From assembly GCF_900113285.1 (NCBI RefSeq), contig NZ_FOOT01000006.1:186001-250000 (forward strand): a DNA stretch of 64,000 nt. The letters run 5' to 3'. Below, in pieces: positions 37,486 to 45,996 of the stretch. Source of the DNA: Pontibacter chinhatensis (GTDB lineage: Bacteria; Bacteroidota; Bacteroidia; Cytophagales; Hymenobacteraceae). The notes beneath the pieces were generated by a model that did no database searches, was not told the origin of the DNA, and saw only the letters and a list, made by a program, of their open reading frames with translations. Positions within the stretch are counted from its first letter, which is position 1. The number at the start of each line of letters is the position of its first letter. The translations under genes and the position numbers were made by a program.

Positions 37486-39360
37486 ATGTTCGACACGGCT
37501 TTTAAACTGATGCTGCGCCGCCTGGGCCTTTTGCTGGTGCTCTACACGCTGCTGCGTCTGCTCTTTTATATTTTCAATCCGGCTGAGTTTGCCGGTGCCG
37601 ATGCAGTTAAGCTGCTGTTTGCCTTTGCCCATGGCCTGCGCTTCGATGTGGCGGCTATACTTATCATTAACTCGGTTTTTATACTTCTGTCGCTTTCCCC
37701 GGTAGGCAATACGCTGCACCCTACTTACCAGCGGGTGCTGAAATGGGTATTTATACTTTGCAACGCCCCTTTTATAGCCCTTGCCATTGTGGATGTGGAG
37801 TTCTTCAAATTCATTGGCCGCCGTACCAGCAACGAGCTTTTCTCCATTACCGGCGACATTACCAGTCAGTTAATTCAGTTGCTGGGTTACTACTGGTACC
37901 TTACGTTGGGCTTTGTGCTGCTGGTACTTGGCTTGGCCAGGGCCTTCCCGAAGGCTCCTGCCCTGCCCTCGCCTGCCCCTAAAGTATGGTTGCGTGGGCT
38001 GAGGCTGGTGCTGGTAGCAGGTTTTGTGGTGCTCGGCATCCGGGGAGGGCTGCAATTGAAGCCGCTCCGCCCCAGCCATGCTTTTGTAGTGGAGCCGGCT
38101 GCCCTGGGCCACCTGACGCTCAACAGCCCCTTCACCTTCATCAAAGGTATCGGGCAAACTACCCTGGAGCAGAAAAACTACTTCGGAACGGAGCAGGAGC
38201 TACTCCAAGCGCTTCAATTTGACCCGCAAAAGTATAACCAGGCCCAGGGTACTGCAGAAAAGCAGAATGTGGTGATCATCATCCTGGAGAGCTTTGCCGC
38301 CGAGTATGTGGGCGCGCTGAACAACGGCCAGGGCTATACGCCCTTCCTGGACTCGCTGGCTACGCAGGGGGTGCTGTTTCGGGATGCCTTTGCCAACGGC
38401 CGGAAGTCTATCGAGTCGCTGCCCTCTATACTTGCCGGGATGCCCTCCCTCATGCCGGAGCCTTTCATTACTTCCCCTTACCAGGCCAACGAGATCTACG
38501 GACTAGGCACTATCCTGCAACAGGAGGGCTACCACACGGCCATGTTCCATGGGGCGGCCAACGGCTCGATGGGGTTCAACAACTTCGCTATCCGGGCGGG
38601 GATGCAGGAGTACTACGGACTAGATGAATATCCCTCCAGCCTGCGCAAGCAGGATTTCGACGGGCAATGGGGCATCTTTGATGAGCCCTACCTGCAATAT
38701 GTGTCTAAGGAACTCACAGGTTTCCAACAGCCGTTCATGGCAACGCTGTTTACACTAAGTTCGCATCAGCCTTATACCATCCCGGACAAGTATAAAGGTC
38801 GCTTCCCGAAAGGTGAGCTGGAGATACACGAGTCCATCGGCTACGCCGACCATGCGCTAAGGCAGTTCTTCAAGTCCGCCGCCCGCCAGCCTTGGTACGA
38901 AAACACCCTGTTTATACTTACCGCCGATCATACCCAGAAAAGTATAAACCCGGCCTATCAGAACGAGCTGGGCAACTTCCGGGTACCGCTGTTGCTGTTC
39001 CACCCAGGTAAGAATCTGGAAAGTATAGATGCTGGCAGAGTGGCGCAGCACGCCGATATACCGGCCACCGTGGTGGATTTCCTGCAGGTTAAAACCGACA
39101 AGCTGCTGCCCTTCAGCAAATCGCTGTTCGATACAGTAACTACAGGCAATGCTATACTTTATAATGGCTCTTCTTACCTGCTTGTGCAACCGGAGGTTGT
39201 AACGATGCTTAATCAGGACGATGCGCTGCAGTTTTATACTTTCCCCGACCTGGCCCCCGCCTCCCCTGCCCCACAGGCCGAGCAGCTGCTGAAGGCGCAG
39301 GTGCAGTATTTCCGGAACGGCCTGGTAAACAACCGGCTATACTTCTGGAAGGAATTCTAA
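37486..39360 (+). CDS. LTA-synthase-family sulfatase-like membrane protein
   Basis: 624 residues. Five hydrophobic segments in the first ~210 residues precede an extracytoplasmic sulfatase/phosphatase-fold domain: NVVIIILESFAAEYVG (metal Glu), FANGRKSIESLPSILAG with the nucleophile region, TLSSHQPY, and FILTADHTQ with a metal Asp-His pair. The family includes lipoteichoic acid synthase and phosphoglycerol or phosphoethanolamine transferases. In a Gram-negative host it probably modifies a glycan or lipid. The nucleophile position appears to be Ser (GRKS) rather than Thr. The gene is rich in AGTATA motifs. Confidence 0.85.
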   Translation: MFDTAFKLMLRRLGLLLVLYTLLRLLFYIFNPAEFAGADAVKLLFAFAHGLRFDVAAILIINSVFILLSLSPVGNTLHPTYQRVLKWVFILCNAPFIALAIVDVEFFKFIGRRTSNELFSITGDITSQLIQLLGYYWYLTLGFVLLVLGLARAFPKAPALPSPAPKVWLRGLRLVLVAGFVVLGIRGGLQLKPLRPSHAFVVEPAALGHLTLNSPFTFIKGIGQTTLEQKNYFGTEQELLQALQFDPQKYNQAQGTAEKQNVVIIILESFAAEYVGALNNGQGYTPFLDSLATQGVLFRDAFANGRKSIESLPSILAGMPSLMPEPFITSPYQANEIYGLGTILQQEGYHTAMFHGAANGSMGFNNFAIRAGMQEYYGLDEYPSSLRKQDFDGQWGIFDEPYLQYVSKELTGFQQPFMATLFTLSSHQPYTIPDKYKGRFPKGELEIHESIGYADHALRQFFKSAARQPWYENTLFILTADHTQKSINPAYQNELGNFRVPLLLFHPGKNLESIDAGRVAQHADIPATVVDFLQVKTDKLLPFSKSLFDTVTTGNAILYNGSSYLLVQPEVVTMLNQDDALQFYTFPDLAPASPAPQAEQLLKAQVQYFRNGLVNNRLYFWKEF

Positions 39361-39718
39361 TTCTGAATGAGTGATTGAGCGAATAGGTATGTTGAAGAGG
39401 CTGCTCTCGCTCGCGTCCCGCGAGTGTGAGACAAAGGGCGGCCTATGGTCGCTTGTTATACGAAAGGGGCCAGAGACTCCACATAGCTAGTTACGAGCGA
39501 GGAAGCTCTCGCCATAAAAATCAGAGGCAAAACAATTTTAGATACCTACTACTTGTCTGATAGTAGAATAAAATGGCCAGAGGCCACGGGATAACTCACA
39601 CTCGCGGGACGCGAGCGAGGGCAAGTTCCAAGGACTTTGTTCCACTGGCTATGGTGATAGTAAGCTCAAGCCATCTCCTCATTAAAAGCCCAAACCATTC
39701 ACTCATCCATTCCATCAC
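39361..39718. other. Gene-free stretch with nested inverted repeats
   Basis: 358 bases with no gene. An outer 11-bp inverted pair GAATGAGTGAT (39365-39375) / ATCACTCATTC (39714-39724) encloses the 25-bp inverted repeat described separately. The right outer arm runs into the end of the HsdR-N gene. Confidence 0.55.
39406..39619. repeat. MITE-like element with perfect 25-bp inverted ends
   Basis: Arms 39406-39430 and 39595-39619 are perfect reverse complements (each contains CGCTCGCGTCCCGCGAGTG or its complement) around a 164-base spacer that encodes no protein. No clear target-site duplication was found. It resembles a non-autonomous mobile element. Confidence 0.65.
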
Positions 39719-40168
39719 TCATTCAAAATTATACCCCGGCACCTCCGGCAGCGGCTCATACGTGCGGGTTTCGAAGTTTACTTGCCAGCAGTAGTGCTGC
39801 AGGCCGTTGGAGATAACCACGTACCGGGCGCGCAAGGTTTGGTTGTAGGTAGACACCTGCTTTATAACATCCTGCGTAATAGGTACATGAACGGCTTTGC
39901 ACTCGAGCAGCAGGTGCGGTTGGCCCTCCTGGTTGTAAACGCAAAGGTCGGTACGCTTCTGCAACTTGTTGTAGCGGGTGCCGCGCTCTATGCTAATGAG
40001 GCTTTTGGGATAGCCGAGCGTGTGGATGAGATAATGCACAAAATGCTGGCGCACCCATTCCTCCGGGGTCAGCACGACGTTTTTGCGGCGAAGTATATCA
40101 AAAATCAGATAATTAGAACCTGATTTCGTAACTTTGTAGTCAAAGGGAGGTAAATTGAGGGCATCCAT
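39719..40168 (-). CDS. Stand-alone HsdR N-terminal-domain protein (PD-(D/E)XK nuclease-like)
   Basis: 149 residues from the ATG at 40168; the frame is open to 40222. The domain is that found at the N-terminus of type I restriction R subunits. It has TPEEWVRQHFVHYLI, then TDLCVYNQEGQPHLLLECKA with the Asp and Glu-x-Lys of the nuclease motif. There is no helicase domain and no methylase or specificity gene nearby, so this is not a restriction system. Such single-domain proteins are common in Bacteroidota, with unknown role. It is divergent from amn. Confidence 0.8.
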   Translation of the reverse strand: MDALNLPPFDYKVTKSGSNYLIFDILRRKNVVLTPEEWVRQHFVHYLIHTLGYPKSLISIERGTRYNKLQKRTDLCVYNQEGQPHLLLECKAVHVPITQDVIKQVSTYNQTLRARYVVISNGLQHYCWQVNFETRTYEPLPEVPGYNFE

Positions 40169-40258
40169 ACTGCAATTTAACCTTTTTCCTGCTACCTCCG
40201 CCCCAGTAGCCGCTGCTGCCAAGGCGGTTTTTTTGTACCTAACTAATCAGTAAAACCC

Positions 40259-41032
40259 ATGAAAAGTAAAGAGGAAATAGTAAGCGACTGGCTGCCACGC
40301 TACACCGGCGTGCCCCTCGACGAGTTTGGGGAGTATATTCTGCTCACCAACTTTATTAACTATGTGCGCATGTTTGCCGACCGTTTCGGCGTGGAGATAA
40401 AAGGCCTGGATAAGCCTATGCAAACAGCCACTGCCAACAACATCACCATCATTAACTTTGGCATGGGCAGTGCCATGGCGGCCACGGTGATGGACCTGCT
40501 CTCGGCCATCAAGCCTAAGGCGGCCCTGTTCCTGGGCAAGTGCGGCGGCCTAAAAAAGAAAACGCAGATAGGCGACCTTATACTTCCGATTGCAGCCATC
40601 CGCGGCGAGGGTACCTCCGACGACTACCTGCCACCGGAAATCCCGGCCCTGCCTTCGTTCCGCCTGCAGCGTGCGGTTTCTTCCATGATCAAAAAGCACG
40701 AGCTCGATTACTGGACCGGCACGGTATATACCACCAACCGCCGCGTGTGGGAGCACGACGACGACTTTAAAGATTACCTGCGCCAGATCCGCGCCATGGG
40801 CATCGACATGGAAACGGCCACCATCTTTACCGTAGGCTTTATCAACGAGATCCCGCACGGGGCCCTGCTCTTGGTGTCTGACAACCCGATGATCCCGGAG
40901 GGCGTGAAGACCTCGGAAAGCGACAAGCTCGTGACAACCAACTACGTGGAGAAACACCTGAGCATCGGCATCGACTCACTGCTGGAGCTAATCAACTCCG
41001 GAGAATCCGTAAAACATATGCGCTTCGAGTAA
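40259..41032 (+). CDS. amn: AMP nucleosidase
   Basis: 257 residues, the short Bacteroidota form without the N-terminal regulatory domain of the E. coli enzyme. It splits AMP into adenine and ribose 5-phosphate. Visible are INFGMGSAMAATVMDLL and ALFLGKCGGLKKKTQIGDLILP (the purine-nucleoside-phosphorylase fold). AMGIDMETATIF (ribose-binding Met-Glu) and LLLVSDNPM follow. It is cytosolic. The amidohydrolase gene begins 9 bases after the stop, so both are probably one transcript. Confidence 0.92.
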   Translation: MKSKEEIVSDWLPRYTGVPLDEFGEYILLTNFINYVRMFADRFGVEIKGLDKPMQTATANNITIINFGMGSAMAATVMDLLSAIKPKAALFLGKCGGLKKKTQIGDLILPIAAIRGEGTSDDYLPPEIPALPSFRLQRAVSSMIKKHELDYWTGTVYTTNRRVWEHDDDFKDYLRQIRAMGIDMETATIFTVGFINEIPHGALLLVSDNPMIPEGVKTSESDKLVTTNYVEKHLSIGIDSLLELINSGESVKHMRFE

Positions 41033-41041
41033 ACCAACACT

Positions 41042-42703
41042 ATGACCAGAACCTTACGCACCCTTGCCGCCGCCCTCCTGTTGGGTGGCACCTTGTTAGG
41101 CAGCTGCACCAGCTCTAGCACAGGCTCCGAGCCAGCCGACCTGATCGTCTACAACGGAAACGTGTACACGGTTAACGAGAACTTCGATAAGGCGGAGGCC
41201 TTCGCCGTGAAAGACGGAAAAATTGTGGCTGTTGGCACTTCGGAGGAAATCCGCGGCAAGTATAAAGCCGCCGAAGAACTGGATGCCGAGGGCAAAACCA
41301 TCTACCCCGGTTTTATAGACGCCCACGCCCACTTCTACCGCTACGGCTTGTCGCTGCAGTCGGCTGACCTGGTGGATACCGAGTCGTTTAAGGAGGTGGT
41401 GCAGAAGGTAGTGGATCACCGCCAGAAGTACCCGGAGGCTGACTGGATTACCGGCCGCGGCTGGGACCAGAACGACTGGCCCGTGAAGGAGTTCCCGACC
41501 AAGGACACGCTGGACCTGCTCTTCCCCGACACTCCGGTGCTGCTGACGCGCATCGACGGGCACGCGGCACTGGCTAACCAGAAAGCCCTGGACCTGGCAG
41601 GCGTAACGCCGCAAACAAAGCTGGTGGGCGGCCTGGTGGAAGTGGAGAACGGCAAGATGACGGGTATACTGGTCGATAATGCCATTGATTTGGTGTCCTC
41701 CAAAATCCCGGCCCCGACGGAGGAGGAAAGCCGCGAGGCACTGAAAATAGCAGAAGCGAACACCTTTGCCTTTGGCCTAACGACGGTGGATGACGCGGGA
41801 ATCGACAAAGCCACAGTGGATTTGATTGACGACATGCACCGGAAGGGCGAGCTGCAGATGCGCGTATACGCCATGCTGAACCCTACCCTGGGCAACCAGG
41901 ACTACTACTTTAAAAACGGTCCCTACAAAACCGACCGGCTGAATGTGCGCTCTTTCAAGATATACTCTGATGGCGCACTGGGGTCGAGAGGTGCTTGCCT
42001 GCTGGAGCCTTACCACGATAAGCATGGCCAGTATGGCTTCTTGCTGGCCTCGGAGCAGGAGTTCCGCGATATCGCTGCCAAGCTGAACGAGCACGGCTTC
42101 CAGATGAACACGCACGCCATCGGCGACTCGGCCAACCGCCTGCTGCTGGATATTTACGGGGAGATTTTGGGAGGCGAAAACGACAAGCGCTGGCGCATCG
42201 AGCACGCCCAAATCATCAACCCTGCCGATATGGCCAAGTTTGGCAAGTATAACATCATTCCGTCGGTGCAGCCTACGCACGCTACTTCAGACATGTACTG
42301 GGCCGGCGACCGCCTGGGCAAAGAGCGCGTGAAGCATGCCTATCCGTTTAAAGAGCTGATGGAGCAGAACGGCTACATCCCGCTGGGCACTGACTTCCCG
42401 GTAGAAAGCATAAATCCGTTTTATACTTTCCACTCGGCTGTGGCGCGGCAGGATGCGAAGAACTGGCCCGAAGGAGGTTTCCAGATGGAAAATGCTATGA
42501 GCCGGGAAGATGCCCTGCGCGGCATGACCATCTGGGCTGCTAAGTCTAACTTCGAGGAGAACGAGAAGGGAAGTATAGAGCCGGGCAAGTTCGCCGACTT
42601 TATACTTCTGGACCGCGACCTGATGACCGTTGCGCCAGAGCAGATGCGCGAGGCCCAAGTGCTGCGCACCTACCTGGATGGCAAGCTGGTGTACAAGAAG
42701 TAA
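41042..42703 (+). CDS. YtcJ-like amidohydrolase, lipoprotein
   Basis: 553 residues. The lipobox is LLGSC (Cys near 21), so the enzyme is exported. Amidohydrolase motifs are LIVYNGNVYTVNENF, YPGFIDAHAHFYRYG, DWITGRGWDQNDWP, LLTRIDGHAALANQ, FQMNTHAIGDSANR, RIEHAQI, GTDFPVE and FADFILLDRDL. This layout is the YtcJ/AepA (amidohydrolase_3) family. The substrate is unknown; N-acyl or cyclic amides are typical. It lies 9 bases behind amn and ends before a strong hairpin. Confidence 0.88.
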   Translation: MTRTLRTLAAALLLGGTLLGSCTSSSTGSEPADLIVYNGNVYTVNENFDKAEAFAVKDGKIVAVGTSEEIRGKYKAAEELDAEGKTIYPGFIDAHAHFYRYGLSLQSADLVDTESFKEVVQKVVDHRQKYPEADWITGRGWDQNDWPVKEFPTKDTLDLLFPDTPVLLTRIDGHAALANQKALDLAGVTPQTKLVGGLVEVENGKMTGILVDNAIDLVSSKIPAPTEEESREALKIAEANTFAFGLTTVDDAGIDKATVDLIDDMHRKGELQMRVYAMLNPTLGNQDYYFKNGPYKTDRLNVRSFKIYSDGALGSRGACLLEPYHDKHGQYGFLLASEQEFRDIAAKLNEHGFQMNTHAIGDSANRLLLDIYGEILGGENDKRWRIEHAQIINPADMAKFGKYNIIPSVQPTHATSDMYWAGDRLGKERVKHAYPFKELMEQNGYIPLGTDFPVESINPFYTFHSAVARQDAKNWPEGGFQMENAMSREDALRGMTIWAAKSNFEENEKGSIEPGKFADFILLDRDLMTVAPEQMREAQVLRTYLDGKLVYKK

Positions 42704-42757
42704 AAGTTTAGGAGTTGATGAGTTTGGGAGTTAGAAGATACTCTCTCGTTAAATTAT

Positions 42758-42791
42758 AAAGTCCGCTGAGGTTTATACTTCAGCGGACTTT
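42758..42791. terminator. Terminator with an AGTATA-type motif in the loop
   Basis: Perfect 12-bp arms AAAGTCCGCTGA / TCAGCGGACTTT. The loop is GGTTTATACT, and a T-rich tail follows. Confidence 0.85.
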
Positions 42792-42824
42792 CTTTTTGGG
42801 GAAGTATGGAGGGTCTATTGGATG

Positions 42825-42869
42825 AAAGTATAAAACGCACGTTGCGACTTATACTTTGGAGAAGGTGTA
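42825..42869. repeat. R4 repeat, copy 1
   Basis: 45 bp matching 63320-63364 with four differences. It begins AAAGTATAAAACG and contains the inverted motif TTATACTTTGG, followed by GAAGGTGTA. It directly abuts the R1 element. Confidence 0.65.
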
Positions 42870-42870
42870 A

Positions 42871-42987
42871 ACCCACCCCCTTAGAGCTACGCTCGCTACC
42901 TTCGAACTCTCGTTCTCGGTAGTCCACAGGAGGGGAATTATATTACACAAGCAGGAATTCCCCTCCTCGGAGGGGTTAGGGGTGGGT
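42871..42987. repeat. R1 MITE-like element, full copy
   Basis: 117 bp ending in ACCCACCCCC / AGGGGTGGGT. It has the same internal order as the copy at 10231-10346, with compensated changes in the inner inverted pair (CGAACTCTCGTTCTCGG versus CAAAACTTGCGTTTTGG). That suggests selection for folding. Confidence 0.75.
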
Positions 42988-43122
42988 TCATCGTAAGTCA
43001 GGTTATAAAGTATAGAGTATAGACAGTAAGCCCAAGTCAACACATTAATGCAAGGCCTTTTATACTTCAAAAGTCTTTTGTCCTTTGTCTAATAGTCTTT
43101 TGTCCCATCACAAAAAGTATAG

Positions 43123-44454
43123 CTACTTACCGCCCAGGGCATGAGCGCTCTCCGGCTGCGCCTCCAGCACCCGCTTGTTTCGCATCATCAGCAGGAACAG
43201 CAGCCCCAGGGCAAAGAAGGTAATCAGGGCCATGATGCTGTTACGCATAGAGCCTGTTACCTGGGCAATCATACCGTAGGCGAAGGTGCCCAGCACGATG
43301 GATATTTTCTCGGTTACATCATAAAAGCTAAAGTAGGAGGCGTGGTCTTTCGTAGTCGCCGGAATCAGCTTGGAGTACGTAGAGCGCGACAGCGACTGTA
43401 TACCGCCCATCACAGAACCTACCACCGCCGCCAGGGCATAAAACTGCAGCTGCCCGTGTGTAAAGTATGCGCCGATGCAGATGCCTATCCAAACCAGCAC
43501 CGCCACAATCAGCGCCCGCACGTTTCCATACTTTTCGGAGAGACGGGCAAAGGCATAGGCACCGGCTATGGCCACCAGTTGTATGATAAGTATGGTGATG
43601 ATAAGCACATCGCTTGGCAGGCGCAGCTCCACTTCTCCGAAGATGGCGGCCAGGTACATTACCGTTTGCACGCCCATGTTGTAGAAGAAGTAGGCCAGTA
43701 GGAAACGCTTGAGCAACGGCAGATTTTTTACCTGGTCCAGTACCTTTTTGAGTTCCTTAAAGCCATTGAGTATCCAGCTGCCCTTCGGTTTGCGGTTGTA
43801 TACGTTGCCGGGCAAATGGTAAAACGTATACTGGGCAAAGCCTAGCCACCAGATGCCCGTGCTCAGAAAGGCAATGCGGGGCGGCAGCGAGGTGTTATCA
43901 GCGGCGATGCCAAACCAACCGGGCTGCATGATCATCGCCAGGTTAAAAATCAGCAGGATCACGCTGCCAATGTAGCCCATCGAAAAGCCCCTTGCGCTCA
44001 GGCGGTCGTACTGGTCTTCGGTGGCAATCTCTGGCAAATACGCGTTGTAGAACACGATACTGCCGCTAAAGCCAATAGTGGCCAGCACAAAAAGTATAAC
44101 CGACAGGTTAAACGTTTCGGCCGTGAAAAAGTATAAGCCCGCGCAGGAAAGCGCCCCCAGGTAACAAAACAGCTGCAGGAACAGCTTTTTACGCCCGCTG
44201 TAGTCGGCGATGGCCGTCAGAAACGGGCTCATGAACGCGATGATCAGAAAAGCGGCCGAAATGGCGTACGTGAACAGCACCGAGCTGTCCAGATCAAAAC
44301 CCAGGAAGTTGACCACGGAACTGCCATCCGGTTTTCTGGCTACCGCGCTAAAATAAATCGGGAAGATGGTGGAGGTAATAACAAGTGAGTAAACCGAGTT
44401 GGCCCAGTCATAGAAACACCAGGCCCTGGTAACGGTGGGGTTATTTTTTTCCAT
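43123..44454 (-). CDS. MFS transporter, UMF1 family
   Basis: 443 residues with about 12 membrane helices. The N-terminus WCFYDWANSVYSLVI and the loop ADYSGRKKLFLQLFCYLGAL are diagnostic of the UMF1/Atg22-like group. GSIVFYNAYLPEI and GGIQSLSRSTYSKLIP are also conserved. It is an inner-membrane transporter; yeast Atg22 exports vacuolar amino acids, but bacterial members are uncharacterised. It is convergent with the amidohydrolase gene. The two TPR-like genes lie behind it on the same strand. Confidence 0.88.
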   Translation of the reverse strand: MEKNNPTVTRAWCFYDWANSVYSLVITSTIFPIYFSAVARKPDGSSVVNFLGFDLDSSVLFTYAISAAFLIIAFMSPFLTAIADYSGRKKLFLQLFCYLGALSCAGLYFFTAETFNLSVILFVLATIGFSGSIVFYNAYLPEIATEDQYDRLSARGFSMGYIGSVILLIFNLAMIMQPGWFGIAADNTSLPPRIAFLSTGIWWLGFAQYTFYHLPGNVYNRKPKGSWILNGFKELKKVLDQVKNLPLLKRFLLAYFFYNMGVQTVMYLAAIFGEVELRLPSDVLIITILIIQLVAIAGAYAFARLSEKYGNVRALIVAVLVWIGICIGAYFTHGQLQFYALAAVVGSVMGGIQSLSRSTYSKLIPATTKDHASYFSFYDVTEKISIVLGTFAYGMIAQVTGSMRNSIMALITFFALGLLFLLMMRNKRVLEAQPESAHALGGK

Positions 44455-44490
44455 CCCGAAAAGTAGTAAAAATAACGCAGCCAGACATCA

Positions 44491-45981
44491 CTACAGCAGC
44501 TGCTCCCGCCGATTTAGTAAGTGCAGCGCCAGTTCCCAGAGGTGCTCGTAGGGCACAATTTCCACCTCCGTGAAGGCATCTCCGGGAAGTGGGGTCGTCT
44601 TTAGTTTTTCCAGCAGCTCTTCTCCTTGCGCACGCGCCTCCGCGCTGCTTTTGGTAAGCACCAACAACAGTAGCCGCATAAAAATCCGGGGCCTTTCGGC
44701 CTTCTCCCCTTTCAGGTGCTTGCGTGTGTACTTTCGTACCCGCTCTGCGTGCAGCGCGAGATCTTCCACATGAGGGGCAGCCAGTTTCTCCAGCACATCC
44801 AGCACCAGCAAAGCCAGGTTGAAGCCAACTTTATCGTTAGGCAGAATGAGCAGCTTAGTCGTGATCCCGGTGGATAAGTCCTGCAACTGCTCCTCCCGCT
44901 CTTGCGCCACTGCAAAGGCGAAGTAACGCCTGTACAGCTCCCAGCGCTCAATGCTGCTGTCCCCGAGTTTCCTCAGATGCTCGCCTTCTATCACGTCTCT
45001 CAGCAACTCCTCAGCCAGCTCGTACTGCTTGCTGTGCATGGCCAGTAGCACATAGTTCTCCATAAAGGCAAACCAATTGGCAGAGTGTTTTCCAAAAAGC
45101 TTGATGTTCTCGGCCGCTAACCTGAGGCCTTTCTCATACTGCCTGCTTTGCAGCAGGGCGTAGACGATGATGTAGGAATTGAATTTCCGGTTATACCAAC
45201 TTGTATTGACTTTCTTTGCCTCAACCAATGCCTCTGCCTGAGCTATGGAGTCGGCTATTTTCGAATACTCCCCTAATTGCTCAAGATAAGCCGTATTCAA
45301 AACATGCCATTTAGAGAAAACCTTGGAAGAACCTGACTTTTCCCATAGCTCCCATAGTCTTGCAAGAGCAGCCGGAAACATGTCCAATGTTTGAGATTTC
45401 TCAGCTGTGTACCCCTTCAGTACTAGCATCGTATCATCATAAAGGAAGATGGCTTCACGCTCTTGCCCCTGAATGCGGTATAAATCCATTAGATCTTTAT
45501 TGCATTTCGCAAGTTCTTTGCGTTTTCCTAGGTCTTGGTAGATAGCCTTTATGCCCTCCAAAGCCCGTATGTGCATCTCTGTATTGTCGTGCTCTGCGGC
45601 TATCTGGGCAACTTGTTCTAAAAGCTTAACTGCAAGCTTTACTTCAGAATGCAACATCAACGCCTGTGCCTGCGTGAGGAGGGAAAGGCAAACATACGTT
45701 GCCTCGTTCCCGCTCTTCACGTTATCAGCCGACTGATAAAGAAAGTATAGATGATTGTAAAGCTTTTTCCGGAATCGATACTTTAGCGTACGGTATGTTC
45801 CGGTTAGCTTTTCACTTCCATATATCTCCTTTGCCACCGCCTCATCAGAGTAAGCAGTGTTATTCTTTAACAGATAAAAAAGCTTCGACTCAAGGGTGTT
45901 ATTTTCCTGCAGGTTTATTAAGGGAGAAGTGGCAGGAGTATTCTCGTCAATGATCCTGATTAGCCTCTGTAGTTCCTTCAT
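44491..45981 (-). CDS. TPR-like helical protein A, paralogue of the next gene
   Basis: 496 residues, all helical in appearance. The first ~90 residues hold a conserved basic segment YRTLKYRFRKKLYNHL that could bind nucleic acid. Residues ~100-480 have regularly spaced helical pairs of the TPR type. The C-terminus PLPGDAFTEVEIVPYEHLWE is almost the same in the paralogue. No signal peptide or membrane segment is seen, so it is cytosolic. It starts 15 bases downstream of the paralogue's stop, so they form an operon. The layout recalls TPR peptide-sensing regulators (RNPP type), but no standard HTH is proven; function unknown. Confidence 0.75.
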   Translation of the reverse strand: MKELQRLIRIIDENTPATSPLINLQENNTLESKLFYLLKNNTAYSDEAVAKEIYGSEKLTGTYRTLKYRFRKKLYNHLYFLYQSADNVKSGNEATYVCLSLLTQAQALMLHSEVKLAVKLLEQVAQIAAEHDNTEMHIRALEGIKAIYQDLGKRKELAKCNKDLMDLYRIQGQEREAIFLYDDTMLVLKGYTAEKSQTLDMFPAALARLWELWEKSGSSKVFSKWHVLNTAYLEQLGEYSKIADSIAQAEALVEAKKVNTSWYNRKFNSYIIVYALLQSRQYEKGLRLAAENIKLFGKHSANWFAFMENYVLLAMHSKQYELAEELLRDVIEGEHLRKLGDSSIERWELYRRYFAFAVAQEREEQLQDLSTGITTKLLILPNDKVGFNLALLVLDVLEKLAAPHVEDLALHAERVRKYTRKHLKGEKAERPRIFMRLLLLVLTKSSAEARAQGEELLEKLKTTPLPGDAFTEVEIVPYEHLWELALHLLNRREQLL

Positions 45982-45996
45982 TATGATTGAAATGTC

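Larger units (their letters stand above)
42704..43122. other. Repeat-filled intergenic region
   Basis: 419 bases between convergent genes. In order: a terminator (42758-42791), an R4 copy (42825-42869), a full R1 element (42871-42987), then scattered AGTATA-type motifs to 43120. No gene. Confidence 0.6.

Noticed and set aside
39719..40168. Restriction-modification system suggested by the HsdR-N domain
   Set aside because: No helicase part, methylase or specificity gene is present, so only the single domain is supported.
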